From Erinaceus europaeus (Eukaryota > Chordata > Mammalia > Eulipotyphla > Erinaceidae), in the NCBI RefSeq assembly GCF_950295315.1, contig NC_080181.1:39647375-39711374 (forward strand): a DNA stretch of 64,000 nt, written 5' to 3'. The translations under genes and the position numbers were made by a program. Within the stretch, counting starts at the first letter, position 1. Each line of letters opens with the position of its first letter. The notes under the pieces are model-generated. The model was not told where the DNA came from. It did not search any database and saw only the letters and a list, made by a program, of their open reading frames with translations. Shown one piece after another: positions 51,801 to 61,362 of the stretch.

Positions 51801-52350
51801 ATATCTATTAACAGGAGAAAAATAACCGGGGTATAATAGTATGTGTGTTCTCTTTATGCCTGGAAAAAAACTCAAGGAATCAGCAACTCCCTGAAACAAT
51901 AGAAGCCCTCACCTTAAATGCCATCTTCATCAAACTGGCAAAATAATGAAGTCACAGGTGGGAGGACAAGTTATGGGATGCTATCAGAACAAGCTTGATA
52001 AGCTAGAGCTAGGCTGTTAGGCAGGTTTAAGTAGCTGTCTTTTCATTGATAAGAATTTAGTCCTCTTTCTTTTCCTGCTGCAGAGAGGATGACGCTCTTA
52101 CAAATAGAGATTTCCCTGACGTATGTAAATTTCCCCTCACAAAAAGGCAACTTCTACTCTGTTCTCAGAGATTCTCCTGTGTTGGCAGCTTCTCAGAGAA
52201 AATCATCCGCAAATAATCCTTATGCCAAAGATGTCATAGTTGGCTTTCCTCCACTCCTTATATTGTGCCTGGATTTCCAGTAGGAAAAAGATTGTTCATG
52301 AATATCAAGGATGTGCCACGGATGTCCTAGAGAGTTGCCTTCCCCATATT
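51801..52350. other. Unclassified sequence
   Basis: Nothing recognised. Confidence 0.35.
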
Positions 52351-52352
52351 AA

Positions 52353-52384
52353 GTGGTGGTGGTGGTGGTGGTGGTGGTGGTGGT

Positions 52385-52434
<50 letters not shown>
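52353..52434. repeat. (GGT)n-(GT)n compound microsatellite
   Basis: About 11 GGT units followed by about 23 GT units. Confidence 0.97.
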
Positions 52435-52435
<1 letters not shown>

Positions 52436-52494
52436 TTCCTGCACATGGTACTGTGCACTCTCAACTAGGTATACCACTATCTGGCTCTGTTTCC
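52435..52494 (-). mobile_element. SINE family B head fragment
   Basis: cctgcacatggtactgtgca, actaggtataccactatctg; the rest of the element is probably replaced by the expanded microsatellite. Confidence 0.55.
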
Positions 52495-52915
52495 TTATTT
52501 ATATTTATTTTCCCCAATCCCCCTTAATGTATTAGAACTAACAAGTTAGATCAACTATGTTCTGTCTCTTCTACATTATGTGCCTTCACTATTTCTTTGA
52601 GTCTTGTGTTTGCTTTTTATTTTTGATTAGTGGTATAATAGGATTATAGTGTACCGCAGAGTACCTACCACCAAAGTTCTGTGGCCCTGTCCCTCAATGA
52701 CAACTACCAGAGTTCTCACAGTCTTAGAGATTGTTGTCTGTTCTTTCTGTTCTGTTTTGTTTTTTGCGAATGCATTGCTTCAGATCTCTAAATTATATGA
52801 CTGGAACCATCTGGTAGTTGTTTTATTATGTATATAACTCTTGGCTCTTCTGGAAGCATAACTGCTTCACTTTTGGACATTTTGTGGTCTTTTCCCTGAC
52901 TTTCAGAAAGTTGAA
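52495..52915. other. Unclassified sequence
   Basis: Nothing recognised; possibly old LINE 3' UTR. Confidence 0.3.
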
Positions 52916-52917
52916 AG

Positions 52918-53062
52918 TTAGGTTGACAATGTAGCTCACTCAGGTAGTGTGCTGTTTTGTCATATGGATGACCCAGGTTCAAGCCTGACCTCCGCTGCAT
53001 TGGAAGAAACATTGGTGTTGTGTTCTCATTGACTCTCTCTCTCTTTCTAAAAAAAAGTTGAA
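52918..53062 (+). mobile_element. SINE family E
   Basis: ggttgacaatgtagctcact, caggtagtgtgctgttttgt, cccaggttcaagcctgacct, tail ctctctctctctttctaaaa. Confidence 0.78.
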
Positions 53063-53137
53063 AATTAAGGTAAGTCTTGCAGACATTCCTTTAGTTCAGT
53101 TTCTTCTATTGTGTGTGTGTGTGTGGGGGGAGTTGGG

Positions 53138-53312
53138 GGATCAGCTACTGGGACCCTGCCTGATTTCACCATTTTACGTTACTTTCTAATTCAAAGAAAG
53201 GAACATTATTGTCATTATACCACACATGTGGTGCTGGGGCTCAGACTTGGTTCCTGCATGGCAACGCAGGAATTTAACCCCTACCCTTTCAGCTGACTCT
53301 CCATCTCTGTCT
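53138..53312 (-). mobile_element. SINE family E/C-like, reverse
   Basis: tattgtcattataccacaca, tggggctcagacttggttcc, tttcagctgactctccatct. Lies tail-to-tail with 52918-53062. Confidence 0.55.
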
Positions 53313-53339
53313 TCTTTCTTTTCTTTCTTTCTTTCTTTC

Positions 53340-54010
53340 TTTTTCTTAATGTATAAAGTAGAAATATTGACAAGACTATAGGATAAGAGTGACACAATTA
53401 CCACCACCAAAACTTCTTATCTCACCCTTTCCCTTGCAAGCTTTCCTATTCTTTATCCCTCTGGAACTATGGACCCAGGATCATTATGGAGTGCAGAAGG
53501 TGGAAGGTCAGGTCTGGCTTCTGTAATTGCTTCTCCTATGAATATCAGTGTTGGCAGGTTGATCCATACACCAGCTTCTCTCCTCTCTTTCCCTAGTGGG
53601 TCAGGGCTCTGAGGAGGCTGCGGTTGTCAGCCCAGGGAAGTCAGGTTGGCATCATGGTAGCAACTGGAACCTGGTGGCTAAAAAAGTTAAAATATAAAGC
53701 AGAACAAATTGTTGACTAATGATGAACCTAAAAGCAAGAATATTGTGGATGAGATTTGGGGTCTCCATTTTGGAAAAAGCTAGTAGGTCTACTGCCTTCT
53801 ATTCTTTTAAAGTTAATACTATAGGTCTGGACTATATCTCCAAGCATTTGAGTATCTTTCTGTGATTTTCCCACTGAGAAAAGGCCAGCCATCAATTATT
53901 AATTCACTTTCATCTCCCCTCAGATTGGAGAACTGTGTAGATGTGTCTAGATGATGATGTCAGGGGCAAACTTCTGGTATTCCACAATATCTTTGCCCAA
54001 ATGTTCTCTT
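53340..54010 (-). mobile_element. Repeat G
   Basis: (TTTC)n tail complement, gactataggataagagtgac, gcaagctttcctattcttta, gtgcagaaggtggaaggtca. It continues through ttgttgactaatgatgaacc; its right-hand part differs from the 21.7 kb copy. Confidence 0.73.
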
Positions 54011-54134
54011 TATAGGGAGACTCTGAAAACTGAATTGTCTTATGAAAAAGACATTTATTTACATGTGTAAAGGGAAATCTCTCACTGTTACAATATTTAT
54101 TCTATGACTGTTTTAGGAAGACCTAGATTCTGGA

Positions 54135-54186
54135 AATATATATATATATAATATATATATATTATATATATATTATATATATAATG
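54135..54186. repeat. (AT)n palindromic tract
   Basis: TA-repeats broken symmetrically by AA/TT, self-complementary. Confidence 0.95.
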
Positions 54187-54472
54187 TTGTATTGTTATGT
54201 AATACAACGTGTGTTGATGGGGATTGACCTTGAGACTTCATTCTTGTGTGTCTACCACGTTAGCTACTGTACTACCTTCTGGGCTGCTAAACTCCTTAGC
54301 TTTTGCCCATGGAGAAGACAGACTAATACTGTATGACCTCTCCTTCCACCCCCAGAATGGCTGAGGTTATGTAAGATTGTGAATGAACCCTTATAGAGAG
54401 TCACTTAGTCTTACTGAAGCTCTCCATGCCTACAGGAAGTATGCATGTCTTATCACTAATTTTTGTTTTTCC

Positions 54473-54602
54473 AGTAGCTTGTGAGATAGCACAACGGAGA
54501 GTTTAATCCCCAAGATCACATATGCCAGAATGACACTCTTTTTCTCTCTCTCTCTCTTACTTTCATTCATATTAATAAATAAATTGCATCTTTAAAGAAT
54601 AA
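54473..54602 (+). mobile_element. SINE family D
   Basis: gcttgtgagatagcacaacg, atcacatatgccagaatgac, tail catattaataaataaattgc. Confidence 0.7.
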
Positions 54603-54736
54603 AGTTCTTTTCAGCTTTGTGTTTTCAGTCTACCTGATACTTGTCTGGTTATTTGCCAACCTGTTTGTCAGATGGATGCTAGGAGTTTCCTCTGTGCCCT
54701 GACAAACTTAACTATTGACATTTCTCTTTCCTATAT

Positions 54737-55015
54737 TCTTTTTTTTTTTTTTTGCCTCTAGAATTATTGCTGGGGCTCCATGCAGACACTACTAATCCAC
54801 TGATCCAAGTGGTCGCCCTTTTTTCCATTTTATTGGATAAGACACAGAGAAATTAAGAGAGGAGGGGGAAGGAGAGAGAAAGATACCTGCAGACCTGCTT
54901 CACCACTTGTGAGGCCTCCCCCCTGCAGGTGGGGAGCCGGGGACTAGAACCGGGATCCTTGTGCCTCATACTATGTGCGCCTAACCCAGTGCACCACCGC
55001 CTGCCACCCCCTGCT
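54737..55015 (-). mobile_element. SINE family A-long
   Basis: Poly T, gcctctagaattattgctgg, ccattttattggataagaca, core gacctgcttcaccacttgtg, head caccaccgcctgccacccc. Confidence 0.87.
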
Positions 55016-55575
55016 CCCATATTCACTCAAGGAAATTGCCAATTATGGGCTACAAGCAGGAAATGAGGCATTTGGTGGAAATTCATGGTTCTCAAGGAGC
55101 CCTAGTCCAACAGAAGTCACTGAGGGGAGGAATCTTTTATGAATAAGCCCCACAGAGATGCTAACAGAGGTGACAGAGTGGTCCTGGCTACCTCTGGGAA
55201 CCAAACAGGGAGATGGGGATTTTAGCTAGTTCCACTGGCGGAGGCCAGGAACATGAACCTCCTAGGATGGGCCCATGGCAGAGCTTGTGAGACTCAAATC
55301 TACAGATCCTGATTAGATGAGTGTAAAAGAGGGCACAGTCATTGCCTTTCTGTCAGTAGGGACACCCTGGTCATAACATAAGCGTATCACCCAGCAGATA
55401 CCCGTGCCTGCTCCCGATCTCAGGGATCAGGTCAACTATTCATTCACAAAAAGAGTCTCCTGAGTAATTTTAAAAACAAACTTGCTGGATGACTGCTCAT
55501 TCACAAACCATTCATCTCAGATTTATCATATTTTGCTAAAGGCAACGATGGTTTTACAGTATAGACTCAAAATAA
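55016..55575. other. Unclassified sequence
   Basis: About 560 bp without recognised repeats. Confidence 0.35.
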
Positions 55576-55576
55576 T

Positions 55577-55642
55577 AAGCTGCAGCTTTTTAAGAATAGA
55601 AGGGGGTTGGGGGCTAGCTGCAGCTTTTTAAGAATAGAAGGG
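55577..55642. repeat. 26-27 bp direct duplication upstream of a SINE
   Basis: agctgcagctttttaagaat plus agaaggg occurs at 55578-55604 and 55616-55642, separated by gttgggggct-type sequence. Confidence 0.9.
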
Positions 55643-55968
55643 TGGTGGGCGCACACATGGCACAAAGTGTGAGGACTGGTGTGAGGATCCTGGTTCGAGC
55701 CCCCAGCTCCCTATCTACAGGGGAGTCGCTTCATAAGTGGTAAAGCAGGTCTGCAGGTGTCTGTCTTTCCCTCCCTCTCTCTGTCTTCCCCTCCTCTCTC
55801 CATTTCTCTCTGTCCTCTCTAACAACGATGACATCATCAACAACAATAATAACCACAACAAGGCTACAAAACAAGGGCAACAAAAGGGGGAAAAAGTGGC
55901 CTCCAGGAGCAGTGGATTCATTGTGCAGGCACTGAGCCCCAGCAATAACCCTGGAGGCAAAAAAAAAA
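55643..55968 (+). mobile_element. SINE family A-long, head shortened
   Basis: Begins within the head (ggtgggcgcacacatggcac). The tail has caacaacaataataaccaca, and the full module gcctccaggagcagtggatt to ataaccctggaggcaaaa follows. agaatagaag recurs after the poly A (55970-55979), matching the pre-element duplication. Confidence 0.9.
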
Positions 55969-56119
55969 AAAGAATAGAAGCAGGGATATACATATTCATC
56001 TACCCCCTTATTATGATTTCTGTTTCCAGATGGAGACTTAGTTCTCTTTATCTTTAGCCTGGATAAGAAAGTGATTATAGATCATAATCCATTATGGGCT
56101 AGGTGCTTCCTTTCTTTCT

Positions 56120-56178
56120 TTACTTAACCAGAGCACTGCTCTGCTGTAACTTATGGTGGTACTAAGGATTGAACGCAC
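56120..56178 (-). mobile_element. SINE family C fragment
   Basis: accagagcactgctctgctg and taaggattgaacgcac. Confidence 0.6.
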
Positions 56179-56290
56179 AGGGTTGGTGTGATAGCTCACC
56201 TGGATAGTATGTCTGCTTTGCCATGGACACGCCTCAGTCTCAAGTCTAGTACCCATACTTTGTTCTTATCTCCTGCATTCTTCAACTTAC
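56179..56290 (+). mobile_element. SINE family E
   Basis: gggttggtgtgatagctcac, ctggatagtatgtctgcttt, cagtctcaagtctagtaccc. Confidence 0.7.
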
Positions 56291-56364
56291 TTCTGTTTAT
56301 ATTCCCACTACCCTTCAGGACTCTGTCTTCCTGCCACTCATAGAATGTTCCAGATTGGAGGTGG

Positions 56365-56598
56365 GGTGGGGTGGAAGTCAGTTGCACACCCTGTAGAGCA
56401 TATACTTTACCATGCACAAGGCCCTAGGTTCTGTTGCCTGGTCCATATTTACAGGGGAAAGCTTCACAAATGGTGAAGCAGTGCTGCAAGTGTTCCACTT
56501 CCCCTCTCCCTCTACATCTGCCTTGCCCCTCTTGGTTTCTCTCTGTCTCTAGCCAATAAATAACAAAACATAACAACAACAACAACAACAAAAGACCT
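56365..56598 (+). mobile_element. SINE family B
   Basis: tagagcatatactttaccat, gcacaaggccctaggttctg, aagcttcacaaatggtgaag, tail tagccaataaataacaaaac and (AAC)n. Confidence 0.8.
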
Positions 56599-56661
56599 AA
56601 TGGAGGTTGTATTATGTGGAAAACTGAGAGATGTTATGCATGTACAAACTTTTGTATTTCT

Positions 56662-57012
56662 TTTTTTTTTCCCTCCAGGGTTATTGCTGGGTTCGGTGCC
56701 TGCACCATGAATCCACCTCTCCTGGAGGCTACTTTTTCCCCCTTTTGTTGCCCTTGTTGTTATAGCCTCATTGTGGTTATTATTATTGCCCTTGTTGACG
56801 CTATTCGTTGTTGGATAGGACAGAGAGAAATGGAGAGAGGAGGGGAAGACAGAGTGGGGGAGAGAAAGATAGACATCTGCAGACCTGCTTCACCGCCTGT
56901 GAAGCGACCTCCCTGCAGGTGGGGAGCCGGGGGCTCAAACCGGGATCCCTACACAGGTCCTTGCGCTTTGCGCCACATGCGCTTAACCCACTGTGCCACC
57001 GCCCGACCCCCT
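56662..57012 (-). mobile_element. SINE family A-long, full length with perfect target-site duplication
   Basis: Complete A-long element from poly T and ccctccagggttattgctgg through the A core to ccaccgcccgaccccct. Identical 16-mers aaacttttgtatttct lie at 56646-56661 and 57013-57028. A good reference copy for the long subfamily. Confidence 0.96.
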
Positions 57013-57029
57013 AAACTTTTGTATTTCTA

Positions 57030-57285
57030 TAAATGGTGAAACAGCTCTGTAGGTATCTACCTTTCTCTCTTCCTCTTTATCTCCCCCCTCTCCTCTCAAT
57101 TTCTTTCTGTCCTGTCAACTAAAATAGAAAGAGAAAGAGAGAGACAGAGACAGACAGAGACAGACAGACACGGTGGAGGCAGGGGTGGGGGAGAAAGGAA
57201 TAACAAATGGCTGCCGGGAGTGGTAGGTTTGTAGTGCTGACACCATGCCCCAGCAATAATCTAGGTGACAAAAATTTCAGCTCTC
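57030..57285 (+). mobile_element. SINE family B-long, head missing
   Basis: aatggtgaaacagctctgta, pyrimidine tail, (GACA)n at about 57140-57172, then the module ggctgccgggagtggtaggt to cagcaataatctaggtgaca. Confidence 0.75.
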
Positions 57286-57319
57286 AAATTTCTCCTTTAA
57301 AAATCTTTTAGAAATCTAG

Positions 57320-57500
57320 ATTAGAGGGTGGAGGGTAATTAACATCATGGTTGTGCAAACACACTCTAATGCCTGAGGCTCCAAAATCCAAGGTTCAGCC
57401 CCCCCTCACCACCATAAGCCAGAGCTGAACAGTGCTTTGGTTAAAAAAAAGAAGAAGAAGAAAAGAAAAAAGAAGAAGAAGAAAGGAAGAAAGAAATATA
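57320..57500 (+). mobile_element. SINE family C with (GAA)n tail
   Basis: ggagggtaattaacatcatg, gcctgaggctccaaaatcca, ccagagctgaacagtgcttt, then a (AAG)n/(GAA)n tail. Confidence 0.83.
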
Positions 57501-58020
57501 GATTAGATGACTTAGTTAATTGACTATGGTAGAAATACAAGACAAGGCTATATGCTTATAGCTTTATCTGCTACTTGTGATATTTACTACAGAGATGGAA
57601 ATAGTGTCTAAAATGATTGTGTATGAAATGAGTTTTTTTGTATTTAAGGAGGGAGGGATACACACTCGATGTAAAGGTCTACATGTTTTTGTTTAAATAA
57701 GTTTTGATAGTTATGAGCTTTCTTGTGGGTGCTAAGATAAAATACAGTGTAGCCTTTGCAAATACCACAGCCTAAGGGATCCCAGGTAGCTCCTGATTAT
57801 TTTGCCCTTGTTGCACAGAGCAATGAGGATTCTTCTTCTTGGCAATTTTATTTATAAAGGGAACATGCTTTGGAAATGCCATGACTTAATAAAATCCATC
57901 TCATCTTTTTCCCCCTTGATTCTTTTTATTTGAAAGGGCTTAAGCGAGTCTACATTGTAGCTGCTTGCTTTGTTCAGCTCTGTGTTTTCTTTCTTGTTTA
58001 ATTGATTCCTGTCTTTCACA
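57501..58020. other. Unclassified sequence
   Basis: Nothing recognised. Confidence 0.35.
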
Positions 58021-58025
58021 CATGC

Positions 58026-58026
<1 letters not shown>

Positions 58027-58065
<39 letters not shown>
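58027..58065. repeat. (GT)n microsatellite
   Basis: About 19 GT units at the tail side of the following C element. Confidence 0.96.
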
Positions 58066-58067
<2 letters not shown>

Positions 58068-58182
58068 ACTCAGAATACTGTTCAGCTCTGACTTATGGTG
58101 GCACTGGGAACTAAACCTGGAACATTTAGTGCTTCAAGCATAAAAGTCTTTTAGCAAAAATTATGCTATTCCCCCCAGATTT
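58066..58182 (-). mobile_element. SINE family C
   Basis: ctgttcagctctgacttatg, actaaacctggaacatttag, aaaattatgctattcccccc. Confidence 0.8.
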
Positions 58183-58187
58183 TGGTT

Positions 58188-58328
58188 TTTAAAGAGTTAT
58201 ACTATTTATTAGTGAGTGAAGGGGTGGGTTAGGCACTATTGGGGCATGTACACTACCAGGGACAGAACTCAGGACATCATGTTTGAGGGTCCAACACTTT
58301 ATCCACTGTGCCACCTCCTGGGTCCTGT
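58188..58328 (-). mobile_element. SINE family D
   Basis: ttatactatttattagtgag, ggcatgtacactaccaggga, gggtccaacactttatccac, tgtgccacctcctgg. Confidence 0.83.
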
Positions 58329-58400
58329 CAACCCTGTGTTTTAAGTAGCATAAAACTCTCCCTCTCTCTCTCTCTCTCTGTGTCTCCATGCCTTCTTTTT

Positions 58401-58702
58401 AATTTAATTTAATTTAATTTTAATTTTATTTTATTTATTTATTCCCTTTTGTTGCCCTTGTTGTTTTATTGTTGTAGTTATTATTGTTGTTGTTGTCATT
58501 GTTGTTGGATAGGACAGAGAGAAATGGAGAGAGGAGGGGAAGACAGAGGGGGAGAGAAATACAGACACCTGCAGACCTGCTTCACCGCCTGTGAAGCGAC
58601 TTCCCTGCAGGTGGGGAGCCGGGGTTCGAACCGGGATCCTTATGTCGGTCCTTGTGCTTTGCGCCACCTGCGCTTAACCCGCTGTGCTACAGCCCGTCTC
58701 CC
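58401..58702 (-). mobile_element. SINE family A, full length with perfect 19-bp target-site duplication
   Basis: Near-consensus reverse A element with an (AATTT)n-like tail complement. Identical 19-mers gtctccatgccttcttttt lie at 58382-58400 and 58703-58721. Together with 24253 and 31339 it is one of the freshest copies here. Confidence 0.97.
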
Positions 58703-58721
58703 GTCTCCATGCCTTCTTTTT

Positions 58722-58955
58722 CAGGTAGATTACCAAAGGGCTTTATAGCAGGCATCCTATGTGATGGGAAAACTCTATCTTTATAGTATATGATATGGTT
58801 CATCGGGTTCTTGGTTGTAAGATTGTGTTTCAACTTTGCCAACCATTGTTGGAACTTGGATGCAGATAGAGGGCCTCTCTCCATATAATTTCTATAAATC
58901 CCAAGGAATTTATAAGTATCTCAAAATATGTATTTATCTTGCCAGGTGTTGGCAC
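58722..58955. other. Unclassified sequence
   Basis: Nothing recognised. Confidence 0.3.
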
Positions 58956-58984
58956 TTTCACATATGATTTCATCACTCCTGGAC

Positions 58985-59335
58985 CAATTTTAGATACAGA
59001 GAGGTAGGGAGAGAAGAGAGAGACAAGGAGAGATGAAGGGACTCCACTGTCCTGCTTCACTATCTTTTTAAAAAATATTTTATTTATTAACTAGTGAGTG
59101 GGGTAGGGGGAGAGAGAGAGAAAGAACCATTCATCACTCTGGTATATATGCTGCTGGGGATTGAACTTAGGACCTTAAGCTTGAGAGACTTAACAATTTA
59201 TCTATTGTGCCACTTCCCAGACCACCTACTTCACTATCTATAGAACTTCCCCTGAGTGCTTATAGTGCTTCCATGTGGTGTCAGGGTTCAAACCCAGCAT
59301 TATAGCATGGTATGGGGTATCATTTGAGTAACTCT
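58985..59335 (-). mobile_element. SINE (B/E-like) split by a D element
   Basis: Left: gatacagagaggtagggaga to cctgcttcactatct. Right: atctatagaacttcccctga, agggttcaaacccagcatta, tcatttgagtaactctctg. Confidence 0.65.
59066..59228 (-). mobile_element. SINE family D nested in another SINE
   Basis: Reverse D: attttatttattaactagtg, ggggattgaacttaggacct, tttatctattgtgccacttc. Flanked by cttcactatct at 59055-59065 and 59229-59239. Confidence 0.85.
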
Positions 59336-59627
59336 CTGTACCTATGTTGGTTTGAATTACTGTGTGGTTATTTTGCCACTCTTGTAAATTTGATTAGGGT
59401 TGGATCTTTCAACACCTCTGAACACTTAACTTGGAAATGCATTGAGACCATGTCTTTCTTTAATTTTGGGAGGAAATTATATCTACATTTCTTCAACTCT
59501 GAATACGGATGTATCCTGTCAGTTTGCATGGATGAGATAAATCCTCCATAGTGCATACTGGTTATATGGGAACTCTCTGCCTGTTTCCTGCAAACCAGCA
59601 ACTATTTAAATAAAATTCTTATTAAAG
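59336..59627. other. Unclassified sequence
   Basis: Nothing recognised. Confidence 0.3.
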
Positions 59628-59629
59628 AA

Positions 59630-59930
59630 AAAATGCAGGACTTGGCAGTGGCACACCAGGTTGAGCACATTCATCACCATACCTGAGGACCTGGGTTCTA
59701 GTTTTGGATCTACACCTGTAGGGGGAAAGCTTTACAAGCAGAGCTACAGATGTCTCTCTGTAATCCCCCCTTCCCTGTCAGTTTCTCTCTGCCCTATCAA
59801 TTGAAAATTAAGGGGAAAAAAAAAAGAAGGAGATGAAAGAGAAGGAGAGGAGAAAGAAAAGGAAGAGGAGGAAAAAGAAGGAGAAGAAGGAAAAGGAGAA
59901 GAAGGGCGAAGAAAATAGCCAGTAGGAGGG
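59630..59930 (+). mobile_element. SINE family B with purine-expanded tail
   Basis: acttggcagtggcacaccag head, gggggaaagctttacaagca, then (GAAGGA)n-like expansion at 59820-59915 and a module-like agccagtaggagggattgat. Confidence 0.78.
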
Positions 59931-60002
59931 ATTGATTTTTCCCAGTGGGTGCAAAGCCCAAGTGTTAACTGACATGCTCACTACTGCAGGGACTCAGTGA
60001 TT

Positions 60003-60105
60003 GGGGCTGGGGAAATATTGTAGTGGTTATACAAAAGGCTTTCATGCCTGAGAATCCAGTTTCCCAAGTGCCAAGTTCAATCCCCAGCACAACCATAAGC
60101 AAGCT
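60003..60105 (+). mobile_element. SINE family C
   Basis: ggggaaatattgtagtggtt, ggctttcatgcctgagaatc, agttcaatccccagcacaac; the tail is replaced by (CTAT)n. Confidence 0.8.
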
Positions 60106-60182
60106 ATCTATCTATCTATCTATCTATCTACCTATCTACCTATCTACCTATCTATCTACCTATCATCTATCCATCTATCCCT
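60103..60182. repeat. (CTAT)n microsatellite
   Basis: Tetranucleotide repeats with CTAC interruptions; likely length-polymorphic. Confidence 0.96.
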
Positions 60183-60242
60183 ATCTCCTTGATATAAATG
60201 AATTAATGAATGAATGAATGAATGAAGTCTTAAAAAGAAAGG

Positions 60243-60450
60243 GCCCAGGGTGGTGGGACAGCTTAATTTTTATACAAAGAGGTTCTTATGCTTGAGGCTC
60301 CAAGATCTCAAGTTTAATCCCCTGTATCACCATACCACCATAAACCAGAGCTGAGCAGTGCTCTGATAAAATAGTAGGTAGTAGTAGCAGTAGCACTAAC
60401 AGTAGTAATACAAAACCCTAAGTAATAACAACAACAAAACACCCTTTGTC
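60243..60450 (+). mobile_element. SINE family C
   Basis: ggtgggacagcttaattttt, cttatgcttgaggctccaag, aaaccagagctgagcagtgc, then (GTA)n/(AAC)n tail. Confidence 0.78.
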
Positions 60451-60940
60451 AAGGCAAACCTACTGTAGTTTCGGCGGTGCTTTGACAGTATGTTTAAGGC
60501 AGTGCCTCGCCATGTCCGGCAATGCACAAGAAAGACAGGCCAAAGGAAGGACTAGATGGGACAAGAGCAGGAAGAGACAAACCCATGGGAATCTGCTGTT
60601 TACGATAGTGGTTGGAACAAAGAAGTGATTAGTGAAGTGAGGTCTTGTAGGTTTTTAGTGTCAATGAATAGATCAGTGCCACTAATTAAATGAGCTAACT
60701 TGGGAGGGCAGGCAGGCTTGAAAGGACACCGAGTTTGCTGGTTGATAAGGAGGGCATCCACCTGGGTTTTGTCTTCTGAAGATTGAGGAGGATAAGAAAC
60801 TGAGCAATGGGAAAAAGCATCACATATGTCTTGTAAGTGTCTGTTTTACAGGGGGATCTCAGAATCATGGATCGGTTATGCAAGTGCAACAGAAGGGTCA
60901 CACTATAATCGCTCTGAGTCTACTAAAAAGAAAGATATCC
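60451..60940. other. Unclassified block
   Basis: About 490 bp, unlike the SINEs around it. No coding evidence or named family recognised. Confidence 0.35.
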
Positions 60941-60942
60941 CT

Positions 60943-61205
60943 GAGGCCTCACCCAGGACAGCACCCATTTTACCATGTGTGAAGACCTGGGTTTAAGTCC
61001 CTGATCCCCACCTGTAGGAGAGGGGAGCTTCATGAGTACTGGGGCAGTTCTGAAGATAACTCCCCTTCTGTTTCTCTCTTTCTCTCTCCCCCTGTCTTTT
61101 ACCCTTTATCAAAAGGTAAGAGAAATAATGGCCACTGTAAACAGTAGATCATGTAAGCACTGAGTCCCAGTGATAACTCTGGTGGAACAAAAATAATTAA
61201 AGATA
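60943..61205 (+). mobile_element. SINE family B-long
   Basis: ctgggtttaagtccctgatc, gagcttcatgagtactgggg, pyrimidine tail, module agtagatcatgtaagcactg to gtgataactctggtggaaca. Confidence 0.77.
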
Positions 61206-61362
61206 AACACAAGGAAGGAAAAGATAAAAAGAAAGACAGAAAGGAAAGAAGGAAATGAAAGTGAAGAAGAAACAAAGAAAGAGAAAGAAAGGCATGAAGG
61301 AAGAAAGGAAAGGGAAGTGAAAGAAGGGAGGAAGGAAGGAAGAAAGGAAGGAAAGTTGAAAG
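61206..61362. repeat. Purine-rich (GAAA/GGAA)n tract
   Basis: Long low-complexity AG block following the SINE tail. Confidence 0.9.

Noticed and set aside
52353..52434. Regularly repeated units that might suggest a CRISPR-like array
   Set aside because: Simple trinucleotide/dinucleotide microsatellite without spacers, in a mammalian genome.
57440..57492. (GAA)n tail considered as a second Vingi 3' end
   Set aside because: It directly follows the 3' part of a C SINE, and no Vingi coding sequence precedes it.
58449..58748. Recurrent open frames with similar peptides (MERGGEDREG, CRPASPPVKRLPCRW) over many A SINEs, such as 24326-24601, 27003-27275, 31416-31655 and 58449-58748
   Set aside because: They are translations of the SINE purine block and core. 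The same peptide recurs wherever an A element lies and is not conserved as a protein.
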